Notes under the pieces: generated by a model | What the model was told of the DNA's origin: nothing | The model's database searches: none | What the model saw: only the letters and a program-made list of their open reading frames with translations | In this document: piece after piece, positions 1 to 8,506 of the stretch | Layout: the number at the start of each line of letters is the position of its first letter | How positions within the stretch are numbered: position 1 is the first letter of the stretch | Position numbers and translations under genes: made by a program | Virus record (IMG/VR): IMGVR_UViG_3300025630_000043 | Span: 1-28,221 of that record | Direction: 5' to 3' (one strand) | DNA length: 28,221 nt | DNA from: a virus

Positions 1-3
1 AGG

Positions 4-669
4 ATGGGACGATCAAAAATATTTACAGAGGATGCAATAAAAAAAATCTGCGCAGCGATCCGCTCAGGAGCGACCATCGAGATTGCGGCTAAATGCGGAG
101 GGATCTCTAAGTCGACTCTTTACACTTGGCTCGCTCAGGGAGAGAAGGACCGTAAACCGGATTATTTAAAATTTGCCAAAAGATTCAGAGAGGCAGAATG
201 TCAGGGAGCCCTCGATGCTCTGACGACAATACACTCCTCAATCACTCAGGGGGATGTCAAATCGGCTATGTGGCTCCTATCGAGACGACATGGATATAAA
301 CCGGATACGACACACGAGACGATAGAGATCAAATCCCAAAATAAAAACAGCAAACCTCTCGACTATAGGGAGATCCTCAGGACGCAGATTGACGAGCTCA
401 GGGAAAGCATGGCGAAAGCGAAGGACTCCGGATCATGGCAGGCATACGCAGCCTTACAGAGACAGATGGTCTCTCTCCTGTCAGAGCTCAGAGCACTAGA
501 CGCAGAGGAGGGAGCGATCGATCAATACGACAGCATGACAGATGATCAGGTCCTCTCTGAGATCGTGAATACGATTATCGCACTCCCTCCAATCCTGAGG
601 CAGAGAGTCGAGTCCGACCTGAGGAGCCTCGTCGGATCTAACATTGTGTCATTCAAATCCGGATCTTGA
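4..669 (+). CDS. terS: Terminase small subunit (putative)
   Basis: This 221-residue protein probably recognises phage DNA and hands it to the large terminase subunit for packaging. Residues about 19-44 form a helix-turn-helix (SGATIEIAAKCGG then ISKSTLYTWLAQG), typical of small terminases that bind pac or cos sites. It is followed by a basic, helical region (KFAKRFREAE, then LLSRRHGYKP near 91-100) and a long helical C-terminal half rich in Glu and Arg that could mediate oligomerisation. It is the first gene of the packaging block, and the large subunit lies about 1.8 kb downstream, which supports the assignment. Only the bases AGG precede the start in this window, so its ribosome site is not fully visible, and a slightly later start is possible. 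HTH proteins of this type are also annotated simply as phage DNA-binding proteins. Confidence 0.72.
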   Translation: MGRSKIFTEDAIKKICAAIRSGATIEIAAKCGGISKSTLYTWLAQGEKDRKPDYLKFAKRFREAECQGALDALTTIHSSITQGDVKSAMWLLSRRHGYKPDTTHETIEIKSQNKNSKPLDYREILRTQIDELRESMAKAKDSGSWQAYAALQRQMVSLLSELRALDAEEGAIDQYDSMTDDQVLSEIVNTIIALPPILRQRVESDLRSLVGSNIVSFKSGS

Positions 670-670
670 T

Positions 671-1843
671 ATGTGGGATGATTTGAGAGACTACAAAATA
701 TTAGAGGGAGACTGTATCGAGATGATGAGGACTCTCCCCTCTGACAGCATAGACGCAATCATCACAGATCCGCCCTATGGCTTAGGATTTATGAATAAAG
801 ATTGGGATGCCTCTGTCCCCGGTGTCGATTGGGCGAGGGAGTGTCTCAGGGTATTAAAGCCGGGTGGCCATCTCGTCGCTTTTGGTGGGACTCGGACTGT
901 GCATAGATTGACGTGTGCAATTGAGGATGGGGGATTTGAGATCCGAGATATGTTTAATTGGATCTACTTCTCAGGATTCCCAAAAAATCTCGACATCTCA
1001 AAACAATTCGACAGAGAGGCAGGTCTCCTCGGGATTGAAGGGGGATCTTATACAGATAAAAATAATCCGAGGTTTGTCATGACTCCTCCGACCGATCCTC
1101 GAGTCTATGTCCCTCCTGAGCCTCAGTCTGAGCTCGCTAAACGATATAGAGGATATGGGACTGCACTCAAACCCGCAATTGAGCCGGCTACACTCGCACG
1201 AAAGCCCCTCGAGAAAGGTCTCTCTGTCGCTCGTAATGTCGCAAAGTGGGGGACAGGAGCCATCAATATAGATGCGTGTCGTTTTGCTTTTGGTGATCCA
1301 TGTTGGGTAGGTCCTGACAATCGAAAAGCAGGATGGGGAGGAAGGCAGGGATTTAAATATACACATATGCAATGGGACAGAGAGGACATGTCACCAATGC
1401 ATCATAATAGAGGATATTGGCCTGCAAATATTTATCAATGCTCTAAGCCCTGCCGATCTGAGAGGGAGAGAGGACTCGAAGATCTCCCAAAAAAATCAGG
1501 AGCGGAGATCACAGGACGAGAGCCTGACTCCGCAGGATTAAAAAACGCAGCATCGGGAAAGGGGATCACGACTCCTATCGCAAATCACCATCCGACAGTA
1601 AAACCTCTTAAACTCATGAGATTTTTATGTCGATTGCTAGGGACGGAGAAGGGGAGTACTATTCTCGATCCCTTCTGTGGATCTGGGACGACAGGATGCG
1701 CAGCGATCCTCGAGGGATATGATTTTATCGGTATAGAGAGAGAGTCTCAGTATATCCCAATCATAGAGGGGAGACTGAGCTGGGCTCGTGAAGAGTATAA
1801 ACGAGAGAATGCTCAATTAGGACTTTTTGAGGAGGCTATATGA
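671..1843 (+). CDS. Amino-type DNA methyltransferase (N6-adenine or N4-cytosine), beta-class order
   Basis: The 390-residue product should transfer a methyl group from S-adenosylmethionine to an exocyclic amino group in DNA. The catalytic motif TDPPYGLGF lies near the N terminus (DPPY at residues 33-36) and the AdoMet-binding motif LDPFCGSGTT near the C terminus (from residue 333). This order is typical of beta-class enzymes such as those recognising GANTC or similar sites. HHPTVKPLKLMRFL just before motif I is also typical. A TTG at 644 would extend the frame into terS, but ATG 671, two bases after the terS stop, is the natural start. The gene sits between the two terminase genes, an uncommon place. 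Likely roles are protection from host restriction or marking of a packaging site. The target sequence cannot be read from the protein. Confidence 0.9.
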   Translation: MWDDLRDYKILEGDCIEMMRTLPSDSIDAIITDPPYGLGFMNKDWDASVPGVDWARECLRVLKPGGHLVAFGGTRTVHRLTCAIEDGGFEIRDMFNWIYFSGFPKNLDISKQFDREAGLLGIEGGSYTDKNNPRFVMTPPTDPRVYVPPEPQSELAKRYRGYGTALKPAIEPATLARKPLEKGLSVARNVAKWGTGAINIDACRFAFGDPCWVGPDNRKAGWGGRQGFKYTHMQWDREDMSPMHHNRGYWPANIYQCSKPCRSERERGLEDLPKKSGAEITGREPDSAGLKNAASGKGITTPIANHHPTVKPLKLMRFLCRLLGTEKGSTILDPFCGSGTTGCAAILEGYDFIGIERESQYIPIIEGRLSWAREEYKRENAQLGLFEEAI

Positions 1844-2148
1844 CAGATGAGCCGACAGATCACGAGCGACTAGAGGCTCGAATATTGGACGGAGTGACTA
1901 AGGTCGACAGGGGATCTCGTATCCTCTCCGATCTCGTAGTCTCTCTCGATTCTGCGAGGTCAGAGCTGCGGAATATTATCTCTGCATATCGGACTCAGGT
2001 CTCAGAGTCAGAGATAGACTCTCTCCTATATGCAATCATACGAGATGAGGCTCTCTCCCTGAGGGACATATTATTTGCGTTTGATATGACAGAGGAGGAC
2101 TATCTCAGATGCACACAGAGACTAAACGACAGGAGGGGAGGATGTTAG
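1840..2148 (+). CDS. Small acidic protein of unknown function
   Basis: I do not recognise this 102-residue protein. It is acidic in its first half and predicted to be mostly helical, with an ISAYRTQVSESEIDSLL stretch and a MTEEDYLRCTQRL stretch that look like amphipathic helices. There is no signal peptide, membrane segment or cysteine cluster. It starts at an ATGA overlap with the methyltransferase stop and ends overlapping the next gene by seven bases, so it is translationally coupled on both sides. Its place between methyltransferase and terminase large subunit hints at a packaging or modification accessory role, but that is only context. Confidence 0.7.
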   Translation: MTDEPTDHERLEARILDGVTKVDRGSRILSDLVVSLDSARSELRNIISAYRTQVSESEIDSLLYAIIRDEALSLRDILFAFDMTEEDYLRCTQRLNDRRGGC

Positions 2149-2510
2149 AAATATTATTGGTGATCGGAGGTTTGATTGTCGGAGCCGGGGGAGCTCTCCT
2201 CATGACACAAAAAAAGTCTCCCTCAGATGATACGACCTCTCAGACTCAGCAAGAGGTTATCAAACAGCTCACAGATCTCGACGTAATAAAGGAGGTCTGC
2301 ACTCCGGATAATATCACAGATGCCGAGAATCGGCTCCTGTGTCGTGAGATGACATGTCTCGTCTATAGCAGAGGGATAGACTCTCAGACCTCAGGAGCGA
2401 CCTGTGAGGAGATCTCAAATATCGCTAACACAATCTCGATGGTCAATTATTGCAAGGCTCAGACCTCAGAGGGCTCTCTGTGCTACGAGCTATTTTGGAG
2501 ACGTAAATAA
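2142..2510 (+). CDS. Small membrane-anchored Cys-rich protein, unknown function
   Basis: This 122-residue protein begins with a clear hydrophobic segment (residues 2-20, glycine-rich, EILLVIGGLIVGAGGALLM), followed by a short Lys/Ser linker and a soluble domain with six cysteines (VCTP, LCREMTC, ATCEE, NYCKA and LCYEL). The even, spaced cysteines suggest disulfides in an exported domain or a metal site. The start at 2142 is preferred over an in-frame ATG at 2109 because it follows a strong AGGAGGGGAGG Shine-Dalgarno site and leaves only a small overlap with the preceding gene. Its stop overlaps the terminase large subunit start (TAATG). I do not recognise the family with confidence. A membrane-anchored Cys-rich product between packaging genes could act on the host envelope, for example in superinfection exclusion, but nothing in the sequence proves this. 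Confidence 0.75.
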   Translation: MLEILLVIGGLIVGAGGALLMTQKKSPSDDTTSQTQQEVIKQLTDLDVIKEVCTPDNITDAENRLLCREMTCLVYSRGIDSQTSGATCEEISNIANTISMVNYCKAQTSEGSLCYELFWRRK

Positions 2511-3928
2511 TGAGTCTCTGTCAGATGGCGAAAAAGCTCTCGTGGCTCCGCAAAAAAAGCGACAACGATCCGCTCGTCTATTTTTGCCCTACTCCCCCGC
2601 AGAAAGCATATTTAGCCGACCCATCCCCAATCAAGGCACTCATAGGAGGGAATCAAGTCGGGAAAACTATAGCGAGTTGCGCCCTATTGCTATATCATTG
2701 TCTCGACAGACATCCCTATCTCAGGACGGATCCCCCTCCGATCGAGGCATGGATGATTACTCACTCTCACGAGCAATCTCGGACGATACAACAGAAATTA
2801 TATGACATGATACCAAAAGATGAGCTGGATCCCTCCTGTGAATTTGTGAGAGGAAAGGGCTTTAGGGGATTGGCTCCTCTCGTCAAATTTCGAAATGGTA
2901 GCATCATACGCATAAAAACAGCCAATCAGGGCTTAGGATTGGCCTCTGCTAGTTGCTCTCTTGTAGTGGTAGACGAGCCGGTCGATATTGCTACGTACAA
3001 CGAGATTATAGCTCGCATATCCAGAGGGGGAGCGGGTGGGAAACGTGGGACCCTTGCGCTCTCTCTGACTCCTGTCGGGGGAGTGGACGTCTCATATCTC
3101 AGAGATCTTATCGAGAGAGGATTGATCTCCGCACATCGAGCCCCTCTGACAGTCGAAGCGACTACTCCGATCGGACTCCCTCAGGGATACATCCTGAGTC
3201 AGGAGCAGATAGATCGCATAGTCGAGGGTTATCTCCCCTATGACAGAGCCGCTCGTGTAGAGGGATCTTTTGATGTCGCTCCTCAGGGAGTGATCTTCGA
3301 GAATTTTGAGGACGAGATGATCTCCTCACAGCCTGTCCCAAAAGGGGGAGACTATAGATTCTGTGTCGGCATCGATCATGGCTCGACCCCCGGCTCTCAG
3401 GTCGCAATCCTGAGCTGTATAGACATGAAAGATCCGCAGAATCCCCGGGTCTATGTTCTCGGGGAGTATGTCTCAGGACAAGCTCCCCCCGAGCACCATG
3501 CACAGGCAATTCTCGAGATGCTCAAAAATTACGGAGTAGATCCAAAAATCTGCAGATGGACAGGAGACGGAGAGCACAGAGGAGCAAATCAATATAGGAT
3601 GTCAAATATCCTCCTCATGAGAGCATTTGAGAGCATCCTCGGGTATCCCCCTCGCAATCTCCCTTGGACAGTCCGACAAGCGATAAAAAAGCGTCACTCC
3701 GTCTACTTTGGCGCATCACTAATACACGCAATCATGTCACGTCGTCATTTTTGGATCCGTCCTGAGTGCAGAGAGACGATAAAAGCGATCCGCTCGTGGA
3801 CTCTGAGCAAATCTCAATCCGTAAACAGTCGCAATCCCTCAGGGCACAAAATAGATGCCCTGAGATATGGATTATTGCCTATACTAGACTATAGAGTTAC
3901 TATTCCAAAAAATATCAGGGTGTTCTAA
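2510..3928 (+). CDS. terL: Terminase large subunit
   Basis: This 472-residue protein is the packaging motor: an N-terminal ATPase pumps DNA into the prohead and a C-terminal RNase H-like nuclease cuts it. The Walker A motif GGNQVGKT is at residues 46-53 and Walker B with its catalytic Glu (VVVDEP) at 152-157. The nuclease acidic residues appear in CVGIDHGS (Asp289), WTGDGEH (Asp353) and GHKIDALRYG (Asp449). The length is normal for the family. The start overlaps the preceding stop by one base, and the stop overlaps the portal gene the same way, so the three are translationally coupled. No frameshift or inactivating change was seen. Confidence 0.95.
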   Translation: MSLCQMAKKLSWLRKKSDNDPLVYFCPTPPQKAYLADPSPIKALIGGNQVGKTIASCALLLYHCLDRHPYLRTDPPPIEAWMITHSHEQSRTIQQKLYDMIPKDELDPSCEFVRGKGFRGLAPLVKFRNGSIIRIKTANQGLGLASASCSLVVVDEPVDIATYNEIIARISRGGAGGKRGTLALSLTPVGGVDVSYLRDLIERGLISAHRAPLTVEATTPIGLPQGYILSQEQIDRIVEGYLPYDRAARVEGSFDVAPQGVIFENFEDEMISSQPVPKGGDYRFCVGIDHGSTPGSQVAILSCIDMKDPQNPRVYVLGEYVSGQAPPEHHAQAILEMLKNYGVDPKICRWTGDGEHRGANQYRMSNILLMRAFESILGYPPRNLPWTVRQAIKKRHSVYFGASLIHAIMSRRHFWIRPECRETIKAIRSWTLSKSQSVNSRNPSGHKIDALRYGLLPILDYRVTIPKNIRVF

Positions 3929-5391
3929 TGTATTCCTCCCCCATCCCTCCTAAACCGACAGCCCCATCCGATGTAGAGCAGAGGAGATGGGATCATACAG
4001 CACTTAGACGCAGGATGTTAACCGGACTGTGGGAACAAGATCTCGAGGATGAGCTTCTCAGACATCTCCCGACCGATAGGAGAGAGGCTCTCGGAGTCTC
4101 TGACATGTCATTTAATGCATTTGAGCAGGTCACTCGACAGCTTGCCGTCCTATATCATACTGAGCCGGGAGTCTCTCATGAGGGAGACATCTCTGAGCTC
4201 GTCGGACGTAATGGATATGTGACACGAGCCGGATATTTTCAATTGATGCAGAGAGTCCAACAAATGACACTCGGACTACGAGAGATGTTTGTGAGAGTCG
4301 ATGTCGCTCCTCATGTCCCCGGGGGAGTCGCTCGATTGCCGGGTCTATGTTTCAGATCTGTCTCTCCTGATTTTGTGATCGCTGCGGCTTCTGAGGATGC
4401 TCCGGATATACCTCTCTATTATCAGGAGCTCCGACTGAGGATGCATCCCCTCAATCCTGAGGAGGCGAGATGGACGTGGGACATCATAGACGTGAGAGAT
4501 CTCAATAATCCTCTATTTGGTATTTTTGAGGCGACTCCATCAGGAGGGATCGGGAGAGATCTCAGTCCTGACTATATGGGACACGAGGCAATGAGAGGAG
4601 AGGCCTATCCCTATCAATCTCGAGATGGGATCCCCTATCTCCCTGTCGTTTTATACCATGCAGAAAAAACCGGCTCTATGTTTAATGCTTTCGACATGTC
4701 GGCTCTCCCCTATGGGACCCTGAGCTCGGCAGTTCTGGGATCCTTCTATGTTCATTGTGTGAGGGATAACTCGTGGCCTCAGAAGTACGCAGTCGGTGTC
4801 TCTGTTCAGGGGTTAGAGCAGGTAGAGGGAAATTTACTCGGTCGCAGATCTGCGATATCTACCGATCCCTCGTCGATCCTCATGTTTCAGTCCGATCCCG
4901 ACATGACAGGACAACCCCTCCTCGGCAGTTTTACATATTCAGATCCTCAAAAATTGCTCGAGAGTATCTCTGCGTATGAGTATAGATTCTCGACGGCAGC
5001 TGGGATCTCTGCGGATGTGATACGACAGAGCGGGGATCCGAGATCCGGATATGCTCTCAGTATATCGAGAGATGGTCAGAGGACGGCATCTGTCAGACTG
5101 GCTCCTCAGATGAGGAGAGGGGATGAGGAGATGATGTCCCTCTGTGCTATGCTATGTAATCGTTTTCTAGGGACGTCCCTCCCTGAGGATGGGTATAGAG
5201 TCAAATATAACTCTCTCCCCCTCTCTCCTGACGAGCTAAAGGCTCAGAGAGAGGATGTCGTACAAAAACTCTCGGCAGGATTGATAAGTCCTATCGATGC
5301 ACTCAAAATATTAAACCCAGATCTTGACGACATAGAGGCACGTCGAGAATTGGAACGTATCCGCAGAGAGCGAGCGGAATTTAGCCTCTAA
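3928..5391 (+). CDS. Portal protein
   Basis: The 487-residue product is placed as the portal, the dodecameric ring at one vertex through which DNA enters and leaves and to which the connector attaches. Its position directly after terL (one-base overlap) and before a scaffold-like gene is the classic portal position, and its length fits. The fold cannot be read directly, but the protein has an early region with FEQVTRQLAVLYHTEP, a long central mixed region, and a helical C-terminal part containing TAAGISADVIRQSGDPRSGYAL and ending in charged helices (LSPDELKAQRED onward). That SG..AL-type segment resembles the crown and stem helices of siphovirus portals. No nuclease or protease domain is fused to it. 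Confidence 0.85.
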   Translation: MYSSPIPPKPTAPSDVEQRRWDHTALRRRMLTGLWEQDLEDELLRHLPTDRREALGVSDMSFNAFEQVTRQLAVLYHTEPGVSHEGDISELVGRNGYVTRAGYFQLMQRVQQMTLGLREMFVRVDVAPHVPGGVARLPGLCFRSVSPDFVIAAASEDAPDIPLYYQELRLRMHPLNPEEARWTWDIIDVRDLNNPLFGIFEATPSGGIGRDLSPDYMGHEAMRGEAYPYQSRDGIPYLPVVLYHAEKTGSMFNAFDMSALPYGTLSSAVLGSFYVHCVRDNSWPQKYAVGVSVQGLEQVEGNLLGRRSAISTDPSSILMFQSDPDMTGQPLLGSFTYSDPQKLLESISAYEYRFSTAAGISADVIRQSGDPRSGYALSISRDGQRTASVRLAPQMRRGDEEMMSLCAMLCNRFLGTSLPEDGYRVKYNSLPLSPDELKAQREDVVQKLSAGLISPIDALKILNPDLDDIEARRELERIRRERAEFSL

Positions 5392-5402
5392 AGGAGATTA
5401 CG

Positions 5403-6056
5403 ATGAATGAAATAGAACATGAGGGAAAAACCTATATCCTCAAATCACAAATAGAAAGTATCATAAAGGAGCGAGTCGGAAAGGTCGCACAGAGAGCGAC
5501 AATCGCAGAGGAGGCACTCGCACAAGCGGAGAGTCGACTCGAAAAAGCCGAGAAGGCGATGTCCTCAGTCGACATTCTGAATCAGCAATTATCCGACATG
5601 CAGACCAAATTAAACACAGCCGAGCGGAGATTTGAGAGATATCAGTCAATCTCTAAACATGGCCTCACAGATCCGGATTTGATAGAGGCGATCGAGTGGT
5701 CTTATGAGAGATCTCAGAAGGGAGCCTCAGAGAAAGAGAGACTGACTCTGTCAGATTGGCTCGATACTCAGGTCGAGAATCCCGATAAAGCCCCTCTGAC
5801 TATCCGTCCACATCTGCGAGCCCTGAGAGAGGTCGTCACGTCCACAGAGGATCCTCCCGTCCCTCAGGAGGTCAGTACACAGGCACAGATGGCAGAGCTC
5901 GAGAGAGCGACTCCCCCTCGCACAAATAGCGGAGCCATCCCCTCTCCTGACTCTCCGAGTTTTCTCGACAGAGCTCTGAAAGATCCGGATTTTTATGCAG
6001 CTAATAGAGACAAGGTCATCGAGGCTTGGCGACATAGACAGAGACGACAAGGTTAA
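5403..6056 (+). CDS. Putative capsid scaffolding protein
   Basis: This 217-residue protein probably acts as the internal scaffold for prohead assembly. Residues about 15-85 form a charged, heptad-like coiled coil (RVGKVAQRATIAEEALAQAE onward, with QQLSDMQTKLNTAERRFERY). A middle segment with LTDPDLIEAIEWSYERS follows, then a Pro/Thr-rich linker (STEDPPVPQEVS, TPPRTNSGAIP), then a basic C terminus ending RHRQRRQG, as expected if it docks to capsid subunits. It sits between portal and capsid genes, the usual scaffold position. The start has an ideal AAGGAGATTACG leader at 5391-5402. No serine protease motif was seen, so prohead maturation by a phage protease is not evident in this window. Confidence 0.72.
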   Translation: MNEIEHEGKTYILKSQIESIIKERVGKVAQRATIAEEALAQAESRLEKAEKAMSSVDILNQQLSDMQTKLNTAERRFERYQSISKHGLTDPDLIEAIEWSYERSQKGASEKERLTLSDWLDTQVENPDKAPLTIRPHLRALREVVTSTEDPPVPQEVSTQAQMAELERATPPRTNSGAIPSPDSPSFLDRALKDPDFYAANRDKVIEAWRHRQRRQG

Positions 6057-6062
6057 CATGAC

Positions 6063-6329
6063 ATGGCGTTTCGATTTGCATTTATCAATCCTCCCTCAGG
6101 AGGCTCGGACGATATGAAAAAAGCCAATGTCACCTCTCAGATCAACGGAGAGAGGACCTCATTCACTGTCCCCGAGAATTATCAGTCCGGATCTCTGCGA
6201 GTATATTACAACGGAGTGAGACAAGTTGTCGGGGAGCATTTTTCCGAGGTTAACGAGAATACATTTAGTTGTAATTTTACTCCCCAGGTCGGAGATTTTT
6301 TGACTGTGGATTATATTAGGAGCTCATGA
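6063..6329 (+). CDS. Small structural protein with fibre-type beta domain
   Basis: This 88-residue protein looks like a single small beta domain. Residues about 42-88 match the pattern LRVYYNGVRQ, then GEHFSEV, then VGDFLTVDYI. That pattern also appears in the last 55 residues of the fibre protein encoded at 6706-8436 (VFKNGLSIRN, EFEV, LSDGDALMIWYW). This strand-turn-strand unit is common in phage fibre and decoration proteins. The gene follows the scaffold gene by a few bases and precedes another small structural gene. The ribosome site is weak (GACAAGG upstream), so translation may depend on coupling with the scaffold gene. A head decoration or fibre accessory role is likely but inferred. 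Confidence 0.65.
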   Translation: MAFRFAFINPPSGGSDDMKKANVTSQINGERTSFTVPENYQSGSLRVYYNGVRQVVGEHFSEVNENTFSCNFTPQVGDFLTVDYIRSS

Positions 6330-6330
6330 C

Positions 6331-6648
6331 ATGGCGACAAGAGATTATCAATCTATAAATATCTATCCTGCCTTTAAGACATTTACTGTCGGAGATGCCG
6401 CTTGTGATGAGATACTATTGCCCTCAGCATGCAATCAGGTCTCTGTCGGATGTGAGAGTACAAAAATATATATAGCTCAAAACGGATATAGTGAGGGAGA
6501 CGACATTGACACGACAGATAACGCATTTGTCCCGGCATCGAATTTTCTCATCATGAAACTCGGAAAGGGCAAAAATCGGACGAGCTCTATTTTTATACAA
6601 AGCTCGTCCGGAAATGTTAAGGTTCATGTAATATTAGAAGAAATCTAG
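6331..6648 (+). CDS. Small structural protein, unknown
   Basis: This 105-residue protein is rich in beta-forming residues, with Gly, Ser, Thr and Asn turns (YIAQNGYSEGDDIDTT, SIFIQSSSGNVKVHVILEEI), and has no membrane segment or coiled coil. It begins two bases after the preceding stop with GGAG about ten bases upstream, so it belongs to the same operon. The composition and place between scaffold and fibre genes suggest a head-surface decoration protein or fibre accessory protein. I do not recognise its family. Two cysteines lie close together in DAACDEILLPSACNQ, and a third in VGCEST. Confidence 0.62.
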   Translation: MATRDYQSINIYPAFKTFTVGDAACDEILLPSACNQVSVGCESTKIYIAQNGYSEGDDIDTTDNAFVPASNFLIMKLGKGKNRTSSIFIQSSSGNVKVHVILEEI

Positions 6649-6705
6649 ATTTTTAAAATTTGAGACTACGACAAATTAAACATGTTTATCGGAGATTAAA
6701 AACCT

Positions 6706-8436
6706 ATGGGTTCAGTACAAATTAAAGGCGATCAGATTGCCAATTCGGCAATTGTAGCCGCCAAAATTGCCTCGGCTGCGGTCGGCACATCCGCCCTCGC
6801 AGATTCGAGTATTACCTCAGCCAAACTCGGCTCAGGCTCAGTCACATCCTCAGCTATAGCGACAGGAGCTCTCGACACTGCGTCATTTTTTGCAGCCGGT
6901 GTTATTGCCACAGCAGCCCTCGCCAATGATGCGATCACTGCCGACAAGGTCGGAGATGGCGAAATTTCAACATCTGCCCTTGCGAGCCTCTGTGTCACCG
7001 AGGCTAAATTGGCCTCAGGAAGTGTCACAAGCAGCAAATTAGGGACAGGCTCAGTCCAGACCGCAGCCATCGGAGACTCTCAGGTCACAAATGCGAAATT
7101 AGCGGGCTCAATCGCAGCTAATAAGCTCGATCTGACAGATACTTTCGATTTTTCATCAGGTACTCTCCGAGTTGTGACTACTCCGACAAATGCAAATGAT
7201 GCGACCTCTAAGTCCTATGTCGACAATGTCGCAGCTGGATTATCTGTTAAGGAGAACGTGGTCGTAGCTACTGAGAGCAATGTGGATATAGCCTCCCTCC
7301 CTGCGAGCATAGACTCAATAAGCCTCAGTAGTGGAGACAGATTCCTCCTCCTCAATCAGGACGATGCCACAGAAAACGGAGTGTACTCATACAGCTCCTC
7401 AGGAGGCACAGCCTCTCGCACGAGCGACATGGATGCAAATGATGATTTCCCCGGTGCGTTCTTGTTTGTCTTACGTGGGACCTACTCTGAGGAGGGTTAT
7501 GTATGCTCAAACGACTCTGTCACTTTAGGCACTACTGATATCGCTTTCCAAAGATTTACGGGCACCGGTGCCATAACCGTCTCAGGAGGCTTGCAGAAGG
7601 ACGGAAACGAGCTATCAATTGCCGACTCAGGAGTGACCACAGCCAAATTAAATAACGCAAGTGTCACCTCAGCTAAGCTCGGAGCCTCTGCAGTCCAGAC
7701 GAGCAATGTCGGAGACGCACAGATCACGCAAGCCAAATTGGCGAATGACTCAGTCGGAGCGGATCAAGTAATTGATGGCTCAATTGGGACCGTAGCTCTC
7801 GCATCCTCCTCAGTCACCGAGGCAAAAATTGGAGACGCACAGATCTCGACAGCTAAATTACAGGACGCAAGTATTACCAATGCCAAATTAGGCTCGGCAG
7901 TCGTCCAAACAAGCAACGTCGGAGACGCACAGATCACGCAGGCTAAATTGGCGAATGACTCAGTCGGAGCCGATCAAATCGCAGATGCCGCCATTAATGC
8001 CTCTGCTATGTTTTCAGCTGGAGTTGTGGACTCAAACGCCCTCGCATCCTCCTCAGTCGTAGCGAGTAAAATAGCCTCAGGAGCGGTCGGAACGACAGCC
8101 CTCGCCACAGGCTCCGTAAATGCGGACAAATTGGCATCCTCATCTGTGACAGCCGCTAAATTGGGCATCTCATTCGCTCAGGAAGGAGCGCAGATCTCCG
8201 GATCCTCTACCACTACACTCGATCTCGCTGTCGGACTCCCTGCGGGTGCTGTTAACTCTGTATTGGTGTTTAAAAACGGTCTATCGATCCGTAATATGAC
8301 AGCTCTCGGAGACACAGCATCTGACAATGATGAGTTTGAGGTCTCTGCGACCGGGGGAGTATCCTCAGTCTGTCGTCTGACATTCGGAGCGGCTCTCTCT
8401 GACGGAGATGCATTGATGATCTGGTATTGGTACTAA
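6706..8436 (+). CDS. Repetitive fibre protein (head or tail fibre)
   Basis: This 576-residue protein is a phage fibre. Residues 1-140 and about 310-500 are Ala/Ser/Thr-rich repeats of the type SITSAKLGSGSV, with AKL or AAK recurring every 9-19 residues, as in trimeric phage fibres. Between them, residues about 145-310 hold a conserved fibre insert (SGDRFLLLNQ, ENGVYSYSSSGG, DDFPGAFLFVLRG, then FTGTGAITVSGGLQKDGNELSI). The C-terminal 60 residues form a small beta domain shared with the 88-residue protein encoded at 6063. GGAG lies 11 bases before the start. Position between scaffold and capsid genes, away from the tail module, makes a head fibre as likely as a tail fibre. A terminator follows at 8475. 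Confidence 0.82.
   Translation: MGSVQIKGDQIANSAIVAAKIASAAVGTSALADSSITSAKLGSGSVTSSAIATGALDTASFFAAGVIATAALANDAITADKVGDGEISTSALASLCVTEAKLASGSVTSSKLGTGSVQTAAIGDSQVTNAKLAGSIAANKLDLTDTFDFSSGTLRVVTTPTNANDATSKSYVDNVAAGLSVKENVVVATESNVDIASLPASIDSISLSSGDRFLLLNQDDATENGVYSYSSSGGTASRTSDMDANDDFPGAFLFVLRGTYSEEGYVCSNDSVTLGTTDIAFQRFTGTGAITVSGGLQKDGNELSIADSGVTTAKLNNASVTSAKLGASAVQTSNVGDAQITQAKLANDSVGADQVIDGSIGTVALASSSVTEAKIGDAQISTAKLQDASITNAKLGSAVVQTSNVGDAQITQAKLANDSVGADQIADAAINASAMFSAGVVDSNALASSSVVASKIASGAVGTTALATGSVNADKLASSSVTAAKLGISFAQEGAQISGSSTTTLDLAVGLPAGAVNSVLVFKNGLSIRNMTALGDTASDNDEFEVSATGGVSSVCRLTFGAALSDGDALMIWYWY
7711..7977 (+). repeat. Internal direct repeat in fibre gene, 210-base period
   Basis: Positions 7711-7767 and 7921-7977 are nearly identical at DNA level (both begin GGAGACGCACAGATCACGCA and run on through AAATTGGCGAATGACTCAGT, with only a few silent changes). 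The offset is exactly 210 bases, or 70 codons, so the frame is kept. This indicates a recent segmental duplication within the fibre repeats, which could change fibre length by recombination. Confidence 0.85.
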
Positions 8437-8474
8437 TCCACAATCCGATAAAAAAAACCTGAGTATATGGGGAG

Positions 8475-8493
8475 GGGAGACTCTCCCTTTTTT
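8475..8493 (+). terminator. Rho-independent terminator after fibre gene
   Basis: A GGGAG stem (8475-8479), ACT loop and CTCCC arm (8483-8487) are followed at once by six T residues. The hairpin lies 39 bases after the fibre stop codon and separates the early head genes from the capsid gene, which has its own promoter. Confidence 0.7.
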
Positions 8494-8506
8494 GTGCTCT
8501 GAAAAA

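Noticed and set aside
998-1389. Two - strand ORFs (88 and 124 codons) opposite the amino-methyltransferase
   Set aside because: They are antisense shadows of a motif-complete enzyme, without promoter or ribosome site.
1491-1497. A AAA AAA slippery heptamer in the amino-methyltransferase gene
   Set aside because: The -1 frame stops after about eleven codons and the motif lies in the middle of an intact enzyme; it is most likely chance.
2404-2805. 133-codon ORF overlapping the Cys-rich gene and terL
   Set aside because: It conflicts with the Walker A-bearing terL frame, lacks a ribosome site and has Ser/Arg-rich shadow composition.
6682-6699. Five-codon ORF before the fibre gene, preceded by GAGACTACGAC
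   Set aside because: It is too short to support as a gene, although its leader resembles the shared ribosome-binding element.
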